Assembly: GCA_963682005.1 (NCBI GenBank)
Contig: OY820914.1
Span: 248,001 to 312,000, forward strand
Length of the DNA stretch: 64,000 nucleotides
Source of the DNA: CAIYUC01 sp963682005
GTDB taxonomy: Bacteria > Bacteroidota > Bacteroidia > Bacteroidales > FEN-979
Direction: 5' to 3'
In this document: positions 8,601-17,455 of the stretch, in pieces
Layout of the letters: each line of letters begins with the position of its first letter
Position numbering within the stretch: the first letter of the stretch is position 1
Translations under genes and position numbers: made by a program
The notes under the pieces: model-generated
Seen by the model: the letters and a program-made list of their open reading frames with translations, nothing else
The model's database searches: none
Told to the model about the DNA's origin: nothing

Positions 8601-10181
8601 ATGCGTAAGTATGTTGATTTCCTTGTGATCGGTTCCGGAATTGCAGGGCTGACGTTTGCATTGAAAGTTGCCAAATTCGGAAAGGTTTGCATTGTCACAA
8701 AATCCAAGATGGAGGATACGGCCACCAGCTATGCGCAGGGTGGCATCGCCGCTGTGATGTACACACCAGATTCCTATGAGAAACATATCAGGGACACCAT
8801 TGTTGCCGGCGATGGCCTGTGCGATGAAAACATAGTGCGTATATGCATCTCCGAATCCACCGAACGGATCAGGGATCTTATCAAATGGGGTGCGAAATTT
8901 GACAAGACAAAATCAGGCCGGTATGACCTGGCCAAGGAAGGCGGTCATTCAGAATACAGGGTACTTCATGCCAAAGACAGGACCGGGCTTGAAATTGAAA
9001 GCACTTTGCTCGACCAGGTAAACAAGCATCCTAACATCGAGATCCTGGAAGATTTTTTTGCCATCGATATTATTACCCAGCACCATCTGGGTGTTGAAGT
9101 GAACCGGCGGACAACAGGAACGACATGTTATGGCATCTATGTATTGAATCCACGGACATATCTTGTAGATACGATCCTTTCAAAATTCACCCTGATCGCC
9201 ACCGGAGGTGCCGGCAATGTTTACAATGTAACGACAAATCCTCCTATTGCGACGGGCGACGGTATCGCTATGGTTTACCGGGCAAAGGGTACGATCGAGA
9301 ACATGGAATTCATCCAGTTCCATCCGACGGCGTTATACAACCCGGGAGAAAAGCCAGCCTTCCTGGTAACGGAGGCTTTACGCGGGTTCGGAGCCGTCCT
9401 GAAATCGATGGACGGAAAAGAATTCATGCAAAAATATGATCCCCGGCTGGCGCTGGCCCCGCGTGATATTGTCGCCAGGGCGATCGACAACGAAATGAAG
9501 ATCAGCGGGGATGATTATGTTTGCCTCGACTGCCGGCATCTCAATAAGAATGAGATCATTCACCATTTCCCGACCATCTACGCGAAGTGCCTGAGCGTCG
9601 GGATCGATATTACCAAGGATATGATCCCTGTAGTACCAGCAGCCCATTATATCTGCGGCGGTATCAAAGTGGACGAATTCGGAAGAAGCTCCATCATCAA
9701 CCTTTATGCTTCAGGCGAATGCTCCTCTACCGGCCTGCATGGCGCAAACCGGCTTGCATCCAACTCGTTGCTGGAATCTCTTGTTTTTTCCAATAAAGCA
9801 GCGATGGATGTTGTTAAAAAAGTGAAAGAAGTGGATTACCGGTATGACATCCCCGACTGGAATGCGGAAGGAATGGTACTGAACGAGGAAATGATCCTGG
9901 TCACACAATCCATGAAAGAACTACAATCGATCATGACCAGCTATGTCGGTATCGTCCGGTCAAACATCAGGTTGAAACGCGCTTTCGACAGGCTGGAGAT
10001 CCTTTACAATGAAACGGAAGATCTCTATAACAAATCGATCCTTACCCCAAGGATCTGTGAGCTGCGCAACCTGATCAATATCGGTTATCTAATCATAAAA
10101 ATGGCGATGAACCGTAAGGAAAGCAGAGGTCTTCACTATTCCCTCGACTATCCGCGCAGTTCCGAAAAAATAATCAAGTGA
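8601..10181 (+). CDS. nadB: L-aspartate oxidase
   Basis: 526 residues, an FAD enzyme that oxidises L-aspartate to iminoaspartate, the first step of de novo NAD synthesis. The N-terminal dinucleotide-binding motif is VIGSGIAGLTFAL. The family motifs ATSYAQGGIAAV, GGHSEYRVLHAKD, TGGAGNVYNVTTNP, IQFHPTALY and HGANRLASNSLLE are all present, followed by the helical C-terminal domain. The succinate-dehydrogenase-type histidine attachment is not implied by context, and the length fits NadB. It starts 11 bp after sucB and ends 3 bp before the carbonic-anhydrase-like gene, so these three are probably one transcript. nadA and nadC are not in the window. Confidence 0.95.
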   Translation: MRKYVDFLVIGSGIAGLTFALKVAKFGKVCIVTKSKMEDTATSYAQGGIAAVMYTPDSYEKHIRDTIVAGDGLCDENIVRICISESTERIRDLIKWGAKFDKTKSGRYDLAKEGGHSEYRVLHAKDRTGLEIESTLLDQVNKHPNIEILEDFFAIDIITQHHLGVEVNRRTTGTTCYGIYVLNPRTYLVDTILSKFTLIATGGAGNVYNVTTNPPIATGDGIAMVYRAKGTIENMEFIQFHPTALYNPGEKPAFLVTEALRGFGAVLKSMDGKEFMQKYDPRLALAPRDIVARAIDNEMKISGDDYVCLDCRHLNKNEIIHHFPTIYAKCLSVGIDITKDMIPVVPAAHYICGGIKVDEFGRSSIINLYASGECSSTGLHGANRLASNSLLESLVFSNKAAMDVVKKVKEVDYRYDIPDWNAEGMVLNEEMILVTQSMKELQSIMTSYVGIVRSNIRLKRAFDRLEILYNETEDLYNKSILTPRICELRNLINIGYLIIKMAMNRKESRGLHYSLDYPRSSEKIIK

Positions 10182-10184
10182 CCT

Positions 10185-10712
10185 ATGGCTTTGATCAAAT
10201 CAGTAAAAGGGATAAAACCGGTGATAGGGAAGAACTGTTTCCTGGCTGATAACGCAACACTTACCGGTGATGTAACAATGGGGGATGATTGCAGTGTGTG
10301 GTTCAACACGATCATCCGCGGAGATGTTCACTACATAAAGATCGGTAACAATGTAAATGTCCAGGATGGAGCGATCATTCATTGCACCTACCAGAAAGCG
10401 CCGGTGAATATCGGGAACAATGTATCCATCGCGCATCGGGCCATTATCCATGGGTGCACCATACACGACAATGTTCTGATCGGGATGGGAGCGATCATCA
10501 TGGATGGAGCGGTTATCCACAGCAATTCGATCATCGGGGCCGGGGCCCTGGTCACGGAAGGAACCATCGTTGAATCCGGGTCAGTATGGGCAGGAATTCC
10601 GGCAAAAAAGATCAAGGATATTGACCAGCAATTACTCGAAGGACAGGTCAACCGGATCTCCAGGAATTACAATATGTACGCCGGGTGGTATGATGAAAAA
10701 CCCCGGCTCTGA
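10185..10712 (+). CDS. Gamma-class carbonic anhydrase-like hexapeptide protein
   Basis: 175 residues, cytosolic, a left-handed beta-helix made of hexapeptide repeats (for example VNIGNNVSIAHRAIIHGCTI). Three histidines are placed as in the zinc site of gamma-carbonic anhydrases: one in AIIHC and two in IAHRAIIHG. The IRGD motif near residue 45 is also typical. Members (YrdA, PaaY, CaiE-like) hydrate CO2 or have only weak activity, so the substrate is uncertain. The acidic loop of archaeal Cam is absent. The coding end forms one arm of a hairpin at 10701-10733. Confidence 0.85.
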   Translation: MALIKSVKGIKPVIGKNCFLADNATLTGDVTMGDDCSVWFNTIIRGDVHYIKIGNNVNVQDGAIIHCTYQKAPVNIGNNVSIAHRAIIHGCTIHDNVLIGMGAIIMDGAVIHSNSIIGAGALVTEGTIVESGSVWAGIPAKKIKDIDQQLLEGQVNRISRNYNMYAGWYDEKPRL

Positions 10713-10733
10713 AAAAATATCAGAAAGCCGGGG
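10701..10733. terminator. Bidirectional hairpin between convergent genes
   Basis: CCCCGGCT (10701-10708) pairs with AGCCGGGG (10726-10733), extended inside by CTGA/TCAG with a two-base bulge. It spans the stop codon of the plus-strand gene and lies 46 bp beyond the stop of the convergent Skp-like gene. It lacks a clear U-tract, so it may be a weak terminator or a 3'-end stabiliser. Confidence 0.55.
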
Positions 10734-10778
10734 TGAGTCATTGATACTCCGGTTTAGCGGATCAGGATCTTGCCTGGA

Positions 10779-11300
10779 TTATTTCTCTATTCCGAGTTTC
10801 TTTTTCACAATAGGCGTGATATCGTCGGAAGGCTCTGCATACAGAACGATCTCATCGATCGAATTCAGGATGTAAGTATATTTGTTCTCTTTTGCAACCT
10901 CCTTAACGGCAGCTTTTGCCTTGTCTACAACCGGTTGCAACAGTTCCTGCTGTTTGGCCTGGAGATCCTGCTGTGCCTTTGTCTGGAATCCGTCGATTCT
11001 GCCCTGCAGATCCTGCAATTCTTTTTCTTTTGTCTGTTTGATAAGGTCGGACATCGATGCAGATTGTTGCTGGTAATCGAGGTATTTATTCTCAAATTCA
11101 GCCCGCATGGCATCCATCTGGTCAGTAAGTGTTTGCTGGTATTTCTGCAACTTGATCTTCACAGAGTCGACGCCTGGCATGGCGGCAATAAGACCATTGA
11201 AGTCAATATACCCGATCTTTTGGGCTCCCTGTGCATTCGCTCCTGAAGACATGGAAATAAATAAAGCAATAACTGCTATTACTTTAAGGAAATTTTTCAT
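10779..11300 (-). CDS. Skp/OmpH-family periplasmic chaperone (short paralogue)
   Basis: 173 residues. The signal peptide MKNFLKVIAVIALFISMSSGANAQ is followed by KIGYIDFNGLIAAMPG, the typical strand of the Skp body, and then by a long heptad-rich helical arm (~50-120) rich in Gln, Glu and Lys. It should form a jellyfish-like trimer that holds unfolded outer-membrane proteins on the way to BamA. It is the last gene of the bamA block and is paired with a longer paralogue upstream (11380-12069), as is common in Bacteroidota. Confidence 0.88.
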   Translation of the reverse strand: MKNFLKVIAVIALFISMSSGANAQGAQKIGYIDFNGLIAAMPGVDSVKIKLQKYQQTLTDQMDAMRAEFENKYLDYQQQSASMSDLIKQTKEKELQDLQGRIDGFQTKAQQDLQAKQQELLQPVVDKAKAAVKEVAKENKYTYILNSIDEIVLYAEPSDDITPIVKKKLGIEK

Positions 11301-11337
11301 TTTATTGATTTGATTAGGTTAATAATTTTTTAGGGTG

Positions 11338-11345
11338 CAAAATTA
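11338..11345 (-). promoter_or_regulatory. Predicted -7 promoter element for the short Skp-like gene
   Basis: Reads TAATTTTG on the minus strand, an exact TAnnTTTG match, 38 bases before the ATG at 11300. Confidence 0.45.
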
Positions 11346-11379
11346 GAAATATTTCTTTAAAAAAGTGGAAAATAAAATC

Positions 11380-12069
11380 TTACTTCCGTCCAGGCTTTTG
11401 ATCATTCCCTGTCTTGGCTGGTGCAGGCATGTCGCTGTTCTTCGGCTGAGACATATCTGTTTTCGTTGGGGGCGTTTCGGTATTCGTCTCAGTGTTTGTG
11501 CTTTTTGAAGGCATGCTTGATTTTGTCGCGGATTGTGACTTGGCCTTCCTGCCTGCCATTGCTGCACCAAGATTGTCCAGAACCTCGTCGCTCAGATCAT
11601 ATTTGGGATTGGCATAAAGCATCGACAGGCTCCCGGATTTATCAAAGATGATCATGTAGTTATTGTTTGTCGCAATATCCTGAATCGCATTGTATACCTT
11701 CTCCTGGATAGGCTTCACAAGCTCCTGGCGCTTTTTGAACAGATCGCCGTCGACACCGAACCTTGATTTCTGAAGATTTTTCGCTTCCTTTTCCTTGTCG
11801 ACGATCTCCTGCTCCTTTTTCTTTTTCAGATCTTCCGGCAATAACACAGCCTGTGTCTGATAGTCCTTGTACATCTTATCCACTTCAGCAAATTTTGATT
11901 CTATCTCCTTTTGCCATTGTCCTGACAATTCATCAAGCTGAGCTTGTGCTTCCGTGAATTCAGGCAGGTTATCGAGAATATATTGCGAATCCACATAGGC
12001 AAACTTCTGAGCCTGCACCATGATCAGGGAAATAAAAATAAATACCCCTGTAAAAATGATCTTTTTCAT
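11380..12069 (-). CDS. Skp/OmpH-family periplasmic chaperone with low-complexity tail
   Basis: 229 residues. The signal peptide MKKIIFTGVFIFISLIMVQAQ is followed by KFAYVDSQYILDNLPEF, the usual Skp start, and a coiled-coil arm with many Lys/Glu (for example LKKKKEQEIVDKEKE). The Skp body ends near residue 175. A ~50-residue tail rich in Thr, Ser, Pro, Lys and Asn follows (KSTNTETNTETPPTK), probably disordered. It is the longer of two adjacent paralogues directly downstream of bamA, and a delivery role to BamA is inferred from family and position. Confidence 0.88.
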   Translation of the reverse strand: MKKIIFTGVFIFISLIMVQAQKFAYVDSQYILDNLPEFTEAQAQLDELSGQWQKEIESKFAEVDKMYKDYQTQAVLLPEDLKKKKEQEIVDKEKEAKNLQKSRFGVDGDLFKKRQELVKPIQEKVYNAIQDIATNNNYMIIFDKSGSLSMLYANPKYDLSDEVLDNLGAAMAGRKAKSQSATKSSMPSKSTNTETNTETPPTKTDMSQPKNSDMPAPAKTGNDQKPGRK

Positions 12070-12092
12070 TGTTCTTCCTCCTGAATTTTTTT

Positions 12093-12100
12093 CAAATTTA
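12093..12100 (-). promoter_or_regulatory. Predicted -7 promoter element for the long Skp-like gene
   Basis: Reads TAAATTTG on the minus strand, an exact TAnnTTTG match, 24 bases before the ATG at 12069. The chaperone genes could therefore be expressed apart from bamA. Confidence 0.45.
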
Positions 12101-12121
12101 CGAATTCAATTCATTTTGCTG

Positions 12122-12161
12122 TTTCGCTATTTCGCTATTTCGCTACTTCGCTACTTCTCTA
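12122..12161 (+). repeat. Tandem repeat, five copies of an 8-bp unit
   Basis: TTTCGCTA occurs three times (12122-12145), then CTTCGCTA (12146-12153) and CTTCTCTA (12154-12161). It lies in the 97-bp gap between bamA and the Skp-like gene, just beyond the bamA stop. Confidence 0.85.
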
Positions 12162-12166
12162 CTTTT

Positions 12167-14788
12167 TTAATCAATGGACGAGTTGATCGAGAAATGGAAT
12201 TGCCCTCCGTTTGCACCCGGCGCCAATGGCACCTGGTCAAGCCCATAACCCCAGTCCAGGCCAAGCAGACCGAACATCGGCAAAAAGACCCTCACCCCGA
12301 CTCCAACAGAACGGTACACATCAAACGGGTTTACATTTTGCCATTTCAGCCAGTCATTTCCCGCCTCCAGGAATGCAAGGCCATAAATCGTAGCACTTGG
12401 GTTCAGTGAAATCGGATACCTGAGTTCGAAGGTATATTTGGCATATGCTGTTCCTCCTACTGTGTTTGGATATAATGGAGTCAGTGAATTGTTGGCATAG
12501 CCCCTCATCCCGATAAGTTCACGGCCGTCCATGTTATTGTAGCCGGTCAGACCGTCACCACCCAGGTAGAACCTTTCAAACGGCGTTATTCCAAGATTTG
12601 CATTGTAGGTGCCTAATACGCCGAACTGGATCCTTGGTGTAAGCACGAGCTTTTCGATAATATTGATATACCATGAACTTTTGAATTTCCATTTGTAGAA
12701 CTCGACCCATTTATACCGTTCTTCAAGCGACATCTTGTTGTAATCCTGGTTGCCTTTGAATAATGAGTAAGGAGGTGTCAGCTCGAGGCTTAACGTTACC
12801 TCAGACCCGGTCCGGGGATAGATCGGCACATCGATGGAATTTCTGGAAAGAGCGACCATGTAACTGATCGAGTTGTAAACACCGTTCCCGCCTCCGAATG
12901 AGAAGATCTGTGTGTATTTATGACTGTTGTATCGCTGGAAATTGACATTCTGGTAAAGTGAGAAGTAATCATCAGGCCAGGTAAGCTGGGTGCCAAGTCC
13001 AACCGTAATTCCGTCAATCTTGAAATAGGCATAATTCAGATCCGTCCTTGCAAGGCCGTTCGTATACCGGGAATGAACATAGGAAAGGCTGAGTGCCAGA
13101 GGTCTCTTGCCTCCAAGCCATGGTTCTGTAAATGAAAAGCTGTAACTGATATACCCTGCCCCATAGGTCTGGAACCGCAGGCTGAGTTTCTGGCCGTCAC
13201 CCGAAGGGATCGGATGCCAGGATTTCAGTTTAAGCACATTCCGGAGAGAAAAATTATTGAACGACAACCCAAGTGTTCCGATGATCCTCCCGTACCCCCA
13301 ACCACCGGAAAGTTCAATCTGGTCCGCAGAAGTTTCCTCCACTTTGTAGTCGATGTCTACGGTCCCGTCTTCAGGATTCGGATTGACATTGGGCGTTAAT
13401 TTTTCCGCATCGAAGTATTTCAGCTGGGCAAGCTGACGCTGCGAACGGATCAATTTATCACGGCTGAACAGCTGTCCGGGATGCGTATAAATCTCCCGGA
13501 GGGCAACATGATCATTGGTTTTGGTATTTCCGGAAATGGTCACTTTGTTGACCGTTGCCTGCTTCCCTTCATGCATGCGGATCTCCAGGTCGATCGAATC
13601 ATTTTCAACATTCACTTCCACCGGCTCAACATCAAAGAACAGGTAGCCGTCATCCATATACAGGGAGCGGATATCCGTACCATTTGGATTGTATGTCAAA
13701 GCCGTTTCCAGCTCCTCCCTGTTGTATACATCTCCTTTCCTGATCTTGAGCATCCGGTTCAGGAATTCATCCGTATATTTCGAATTCCCTACCCAGGTTA
13801 TGTTCCGGAAATAATACTTGGGGCCTTCATCCACCCAGATATCAATATTTATCGTATTGTCATCATTCTTTGAAATGGAGTCTTTGATGATTCGCGCATC
13901 ACGATATCCCAGGGCGTTATATTTCTCGACGAGCCCGATTTTATCGGTTTCATAATCATCCTGGATGAATTTTGATGATTTGAAGATCCTGATCCTCACA
14001 TTATCATAAGCCTGCTTCTCCAGGACATTTGCAATCTCGAGATAATCAACGGTCATCGCTGCTTCTGCCGATTCATAAACCACTTTGTCAAAATCATTCA
14101 GCGGGTTGAAAACACTCTTTTCCTTGGTATTCTTGAATGCCGTTTTGATCTGCTCGTTGGTTACATGCACATTCCCGTGGATGGTGATCTGGAACACCTT
14201 GATCCTTCCGTTTCTCTTGATGTCAATGACCAGGGCCTGTTCATTTGCACTTGTCGTATCTTCTTTCTGGATAATATCAACTTCGGTATTCAGGTATCCC
14301 TTATCCGTGTAATATTTCTTTATGATCTCCTTGGTCTTCATGATCAGGTTGTCGGTGATATAATCACCTTTCACAAGTTTGATCTTTTCCCTGATATTAT
14401 CCGCATCCGATTTTTTTATTCCATTGAAGGAAAACCTTGATAACCGTGGCCTTTCCTTCAGTGCGATGTTCAGGAAAATATCATTGTCAACGATCCTGTC
14501 AACATAGATCTGCACATCTTCGAACAAACCCTGGTCCCATAGCTTTTTTACTGCATCGGCCATTTTATCCCCGGGGATCTTGATCTTGTCACCAACACTC
14601 AGTCCCGAAAGCATGATGAGCACATTATTGTCAAGGTATTTGACACCGGAAATTACAATCCCTCCTATCGTATACTCCTTCGGCCTGGAATAATCAATGC
14701 CGTAATCCCCGCCAAGGGATACCTGTGACCGTCCGGGCAAAAGAACCATGAAGTATAGGATAAGCAATAACAGGATCTTTTCTTTCAT
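12167..14788 (-). CDS. bamA: Outer membrane protein assembly factor BamA
   Basis: 873 residues, the central insertase of outer-membrane beta-barrel proteins. The signal peptide MKEKILLLLILYFMVLLPGRSQ is followed by several POTRA domains over ~35-500 (for example KEYTIGGIVISGVKYLDNNVL and HEGKQATVNKVTISGNTKT). The C-terminal Omp85 barrel starts near residue 515 with ELSGGWGYGRIIGTLGLSFNN. The lid-loop motif appears as MRGYANNS, and the last residues FHFSINSSID form the closing strand. Its stop is 98 bp before the Skp-like gene and its start abuts uppS, whose stop shares base 14788. The position within uppS-bamA-skp-skp is standard for the phylum. Confidence 0.95.
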   Translation of the reverse strand: MKEKILLLLILYFMVLLPGRSQVSLGGDYGIDYSRPKEYTIGGIVISGVKYLDNNVLIMLSGLSVGDKIKIPGDKMADAVKKLWDQGLFEDVQIYVDRIVDNDIFLNIALKERPRLSRFSFNGIKKSDADNIREKIKLVKGDYITDNLIMKTKEIIKKYYTDKGYLNTEVDIIQKEDTTSANEQALVIDIKRNGRIKVFQITIHGNVHVTNEQIKTAFKNTKEKSVFNPLNDFDKVVYESAEAAMTVDYLEIANVLEKQAYDNVRIRIFKSSKFIQDDYETDKIGLVEKYNALGYRDARIIKDSISKNDDNTINIDIWVDEGPKYYFRNITWVGNSKYTDEFLNRMLKIRKGDVYNREELETALTYNPNGTDIRSLYMDDGYLFFDVEPVEVNVENDSIDLEIRMHEGKQATVNKVTISGNTKTNDHVALREIYTHPGQLFSRDKLIRSQRQLAQLKYFDAEKLTPNVNPNPEDGTVDIDYKVEETSADQIELSGGWGYGRIIGTLGLSFNNFSLRNVLKLKSWHPIPSGDGQKLSLRFQTYGAGYISYSFSFTEPWLGGKRPLALSLSYVHSRYTNGLARTDLNYAYFKIDGITVGLGTQLTWPDDYFSLYQNVNFQRYNSHKYTQIFSFGGGNGVYNSISYMVALSRNSIDVPIYPRTGSEVTLSLELTPPYSLFKGNQDYNKMSLEERYKWVEFYKWKFKSSWYINIIEKLVLTPRIQFGVLGTYNANLGITPFERFYLGGDGLTGYNNMDGRELIGMRGYANNSLTPLYPNTVGGTAYAKYTFELRYPISLNPSATIYGLAFLEAGNDWLKWQNVNPFDVYRSVGVGVRVFLPMFGLLGLDWGYGLDQVPLAPGANGGQFHFSINSSID

Positions 14789-15555
14789 CAGCGTATAATT
14801 GTTTTCTGTTTCCCACTCCTGATCTGTTCACTGGTGAGACCGAATCTCCGTTCTCTGCTCTGGTAGTCAACGATGGCTTTGTAAAACTCCTCTTTGTTGA
14901 AATCAGGCCAGAGTGTCGGTGTAAAATACAGTTCTGAATAGGCGATCTGCCAGAGCAGGAAATTGCTCACCCTGAATTCACCACTGGTTCGGATGAGAAG
15001 TTCCGGATCAGGATACTGGCCGGAGTTAAAATAACCGGCAAACATTTCCTGGTTGATATCTTCGGGTTTCAGCGCCCCGGAGGCAGTTTGTACAGCTATT
15101 TTCTTCACGGCTTCGATTATCTCCCATTTTGAGCTGTAGCTCAGGGCCAGGATCAATGTCAGCCCTGTATGTGCTGCCGTATCTTCAATGGCTTTGTTCA
15201 GTTCCCTGAAACTCTTGGCAGGAAGGCTTTTCAGATCTCCGATGGCTGCGAAGCGAATATTGTTATCCCTGAATGTTTTCATTTCCTTGTTTACCGACCT
15301 TACCAGTAGTTTCATCAATGCATCCACCTCATATTTCGGCCGGTTCCAGTTTTCAGTGGAAAAGGCATACAGTGTCAGGTACCTGATGCCAAGTTCTGCG
15401 GCTGCTTCCACCGTTTCCCTGACGGCATCGACACCTTTTTCATGACCCAGAGTTCTGACAATTCCCCTCTTCCTGGCCCAACGGCCATTTCCGTCCATAA
15501 TGATCGCAACATGAACAGGCAGCCCTTCTTTTTTTATTTGTTCGCGAAGACTCAT
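14788..15555 (-). CDS. uppS: Isoprenyl transferase (undecaprenyl diphosphate synthase)
   Basis: 255 residues from the chosen start. The enzyme condenses isopentenyl diphosphate onto farnesyl diphosphate to make the C55 lipid carrier precursor for peptidoglycan and O-antigen. The cis-prenyltransferase motifs are clear: VAIIMDGNGRWARKRG with the catalytic Asp, TLYAFSTENWNRP, and the C-terminal LLIRTSGEFRVSNFLLWQ with the ELYFTPTLWPDF region. The frame extends to ATGs at 15567 and 15585, the latter overlapping the upstream gene's stop. ATG 15555 (MSLREQIKKEGLP) gives the usual spacing to the active-site motif. The stop-start closeness with DUF6089 suggests translational coupling. Confidence 0.93.
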   Translation of the reverse strand: MSLREQIKKEGLPVHVAIIMDGNGRWARKRGIVRTLGHEKGVDAVRETVEAAAELGIRYLTLYAFSTENWNRPKYEVDALMKLLVRSVNKEMKTFRDNNIRFAAIGDLKSLPAKSFRELNKAIEDTAAHTGLTLILALSYSSKWEIIEAVKKIAVQTASGALKPEDINQEMFAGYFNSGQYPDPELLIRTSGEFRVSNFLLWQIAYSELYFTPTLWPDFNKEEFYKAIVDYQSRERRFGLTSEQIRSGKQKTIIR

Positions 15556-15568
15556 TTTCCTTTCCATG

Positions 15569-16447
15569 TTACTTATGATGGACATCCTTGCACTTTTTGC
15601 TTGACCGGATGGTGAATTTATATGTCAGGGCAAGCCCTGAAAACGAATACCAGTCTTTAGACCTTGGGTTGCCACGCTCCATACCCGGTGCATGGTTCCT
15701 TGTGGGATCAGATAATACTGATGCCTGGTCTCCCGGGTTGATCTCTGTTCCCTTCAGGTAGTATGTCTTACTTATATCATCGATATAATCTGTGAACGTT
15801 TTATGCATTTCCCAGAAAGCCAACAGGCAAAAACGCTTGCTCAGGCTTAATTTTACTCCGAGTCCGAACGGGATGTTCACCCCCAGGGTCGCATAGGGTT
15901 TCCTTCCATCATAACCGACATTCTGCCCTTCTGTTCCTGCCGCCTTCAGCGACTGGCCCTTCGACGTCGGATCAAACCAGAAAAACCCGAATCCGGTATA
16001 GATGTAGGGCGTAAAATATTCCCTTTTGCTCCCGGTGAAATAATCAAAAAAATTGAACTCAACAGTTCCTGAAATATCCGTAATACGACTCTCAAATGTT
16101 AATCCGTTCTGGTCAAGGAATGTTGATGATTCAGAACTTCCGGTCACTTTTCCCATGGATCCGCTGAGTTTGACCGCCCAGCGTGTATCCAGGTTATAAC
16201 GCATCAACACCCCGAAAGCAAATTGCGGATGCTGGAAATGTACGCCCGGATTCAAATCGCCCAGATAATAGGAATCCCCCCCGAAAGCTCCGACTTCAAA
16301 GGTCTGGCTTACACCGCTCACAACCGTAGTGATCAGGGTGAAAAATACGATTCTCCGGATGATCCTGAAATTAAAAAATGAATGCTGCGTAAAGGTACTG
16401 TTTCCGGTTATTTCAGGGTTCATTCTCAATAGACACTCTTTGGACAA
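15569..16447 (-). CDS. DUF6089-family outer membrane beta-barrel protein
   Basis: 292 residues. An extended N-terminus leads into a hydrophobic signal (RRIVFFTLITTVVSGVSQ). The mature protein begins with a motif typical of this family, EVGAFGGDSYYLGDLNPG, then alternating hydrophobic/aromatic strands (WAVKLSGSMGKVTG, YTGFGFFWFDP, PFGLGVKLSLSKRFCL) consistent with a small outer-membrane barrel. The function is unknown. The gene is regularly found next to uppS and bamA in Bacteroidota, hinting at a role in envelope assembly. An alternative start is Met at 16423. Confidence 0.8.
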   Translation of the reverse strand: MSKECLLRMNPEITGNSTFTQHSFFNFRIIRRIVFFTLITTVVSGVSQTFEVGAFGGDSYYLGDLNPGVHFQHPQFAFGVLMRYNLDTRWAVKLSGSMGKVTGSSESSTFLDQNGLTFESRITDISGTVEFNFFDYFTGSKREYFTPYIYTGFGFFWFDPTSKGQSLKAAGTEGQNVGYDGRKPYATLGVNIPFGLGVKLSLSKRFCLLAFWEMHKTFTDYIDDISKTYYLKGTEINPGDQASVLSDPTRNHAPGMERGNPRSKDWYSFSGLALTYKFTIRSSKKCKDVHHK

Positions 16448-16510
16448 ATTTTATAAACGCTATTTTCTTGGTTTTATTTGAACCAGTTGATGGATTTAAC
16501 AAATTTTCCA

Positions 16511-17389
16511 TCAGTTGCGAAGATCAAGACCCCATTTCAGTTTTTCCCTGATCGTTGAGAAAAAATTCTTATTGGACATCTGAAGCAAATTGATGGTAAA
16601 ATCTTCCTTTCTTACAAAAAGTTCGACCGGGTTATCCACATTCTCAACCCGTGAATCAAGACCGATAAAACAGGAAGTCCCGCGGCCCTCGACCTGGATC
16701 CGGATGGTGCTTTTATCCGGTACCACGATGGGTCTGACCGTCAGGTTATGGCTTGCGATCGGAGTAATGACAAAGTTTTCGGAATGAGGTGTTATGATGG
16801 GACCGGTACAACTCAGTGAATATGCTGTGGAACCAGTTGGTGTGGCCACAATCAATCCGTCAGCCCAATATGTGTTCAGGAACTCGCCATCGATAAACGT
16901 TTTGATCGAAAGCATCGGCAGTGGGTTCTTCTTAAAAACTGTAACTTCATTGAGGGCATAATTCATCTCGCCGAAAAGTTTCATGGATGTTTCCAGGTGT
17001 ACGAGTGTCCGCTGATCCAGGGTAAACCTGTTCACCAGGATCTCATCAATGGCGGGGAGAATATCGTTCTTCGAAATGCTTGAAAGGAAACCCATCCGCC
17101 CCAGGTTGATTCCTACCAATGGAATTCCTGTATTACCCACCAGTGTAATTGTATCCAGGAGGGTCCCGTCACCGCCGATCGAAAAAAGAAACTGAACCTG
17201 GTTCCTGATCTCAGCCTGGGTGGTGAAAATCACCGGAGACCCTGAAAAAGTCACTTTGCCGGAAAGAAACTTGTAAAAAGGCTCAAAGACGAAAATCCTT
17301 CCTCCGGCACTTTCAAGTTTTTCGATCAGACCCTGGATAAAAATGCTGTCATTCGGGTCATACGACTTGCCATATAGCGCAACATTCAT
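16511..17389 (-). CDS. nadK: NAD kinase
   Basis: 292 residues, cytosolic. It phosphorylates NAD to NADP. The diagnostic GGDGTLLDT lies near residue 75, NEVTVFKKNPLPML in the middle, and the glycine-rich substrate motif WADGLIVATPTGSTAYSLSCTGPI near ~180-205, followed by PIASHNLTVRPIVVPD. It is separated by 63 bp from DUF6089 downstream and has its own predicted promoter, so it probably heads the nadK-DUF6089-uppS-bamA transcript. Confidence 0.95.
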   Translation of the reverse strand: MNVALYGKSYDPNDSIFIQGLIEKLESAGGRIFVFEPFYKFLSGKVTFSGSPVIFTTQAEIRNQVQFLFSIGGDGTLLDTITLVGNTGIPLVGINLGRMGFLSSISKNDILPAIDEILVNRFTLDQRTLVHLETSMKLFGEMNYALNEVTVFKKNPLPMLSIKTFIDGEFLNTYWADGLIVATPTGSTAYSLSCTGPIITPHSENFVITPIASHNLTVRPIVVPDKSTIRIQVEGRGTSCFIGLDSRVENVDNPVELFVRKEDFTINLLQMSNKNFFSTIREKLKWGLDLRN

Positions 17390-17418
17390 GATAATTGTCT
17401 TGTCGGAAAAACCGGGCG

Positions 17419-17426
17419 CAAAGATA
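17419..17426 (-). promoter_or_regulatory. Predicted -7 promoter element for nadK
   Basis: Reads TATCTTTG on the minus strand, an exact TAnnTTTG match, 30 bases before the nadK ATG and within the gap to the Omp85-like gene. No clear -33 box. Confidence 0.5.
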
Positions 17427-17455
17427 GTCCATTTTTTTGTTCAGGGACCAATCTT

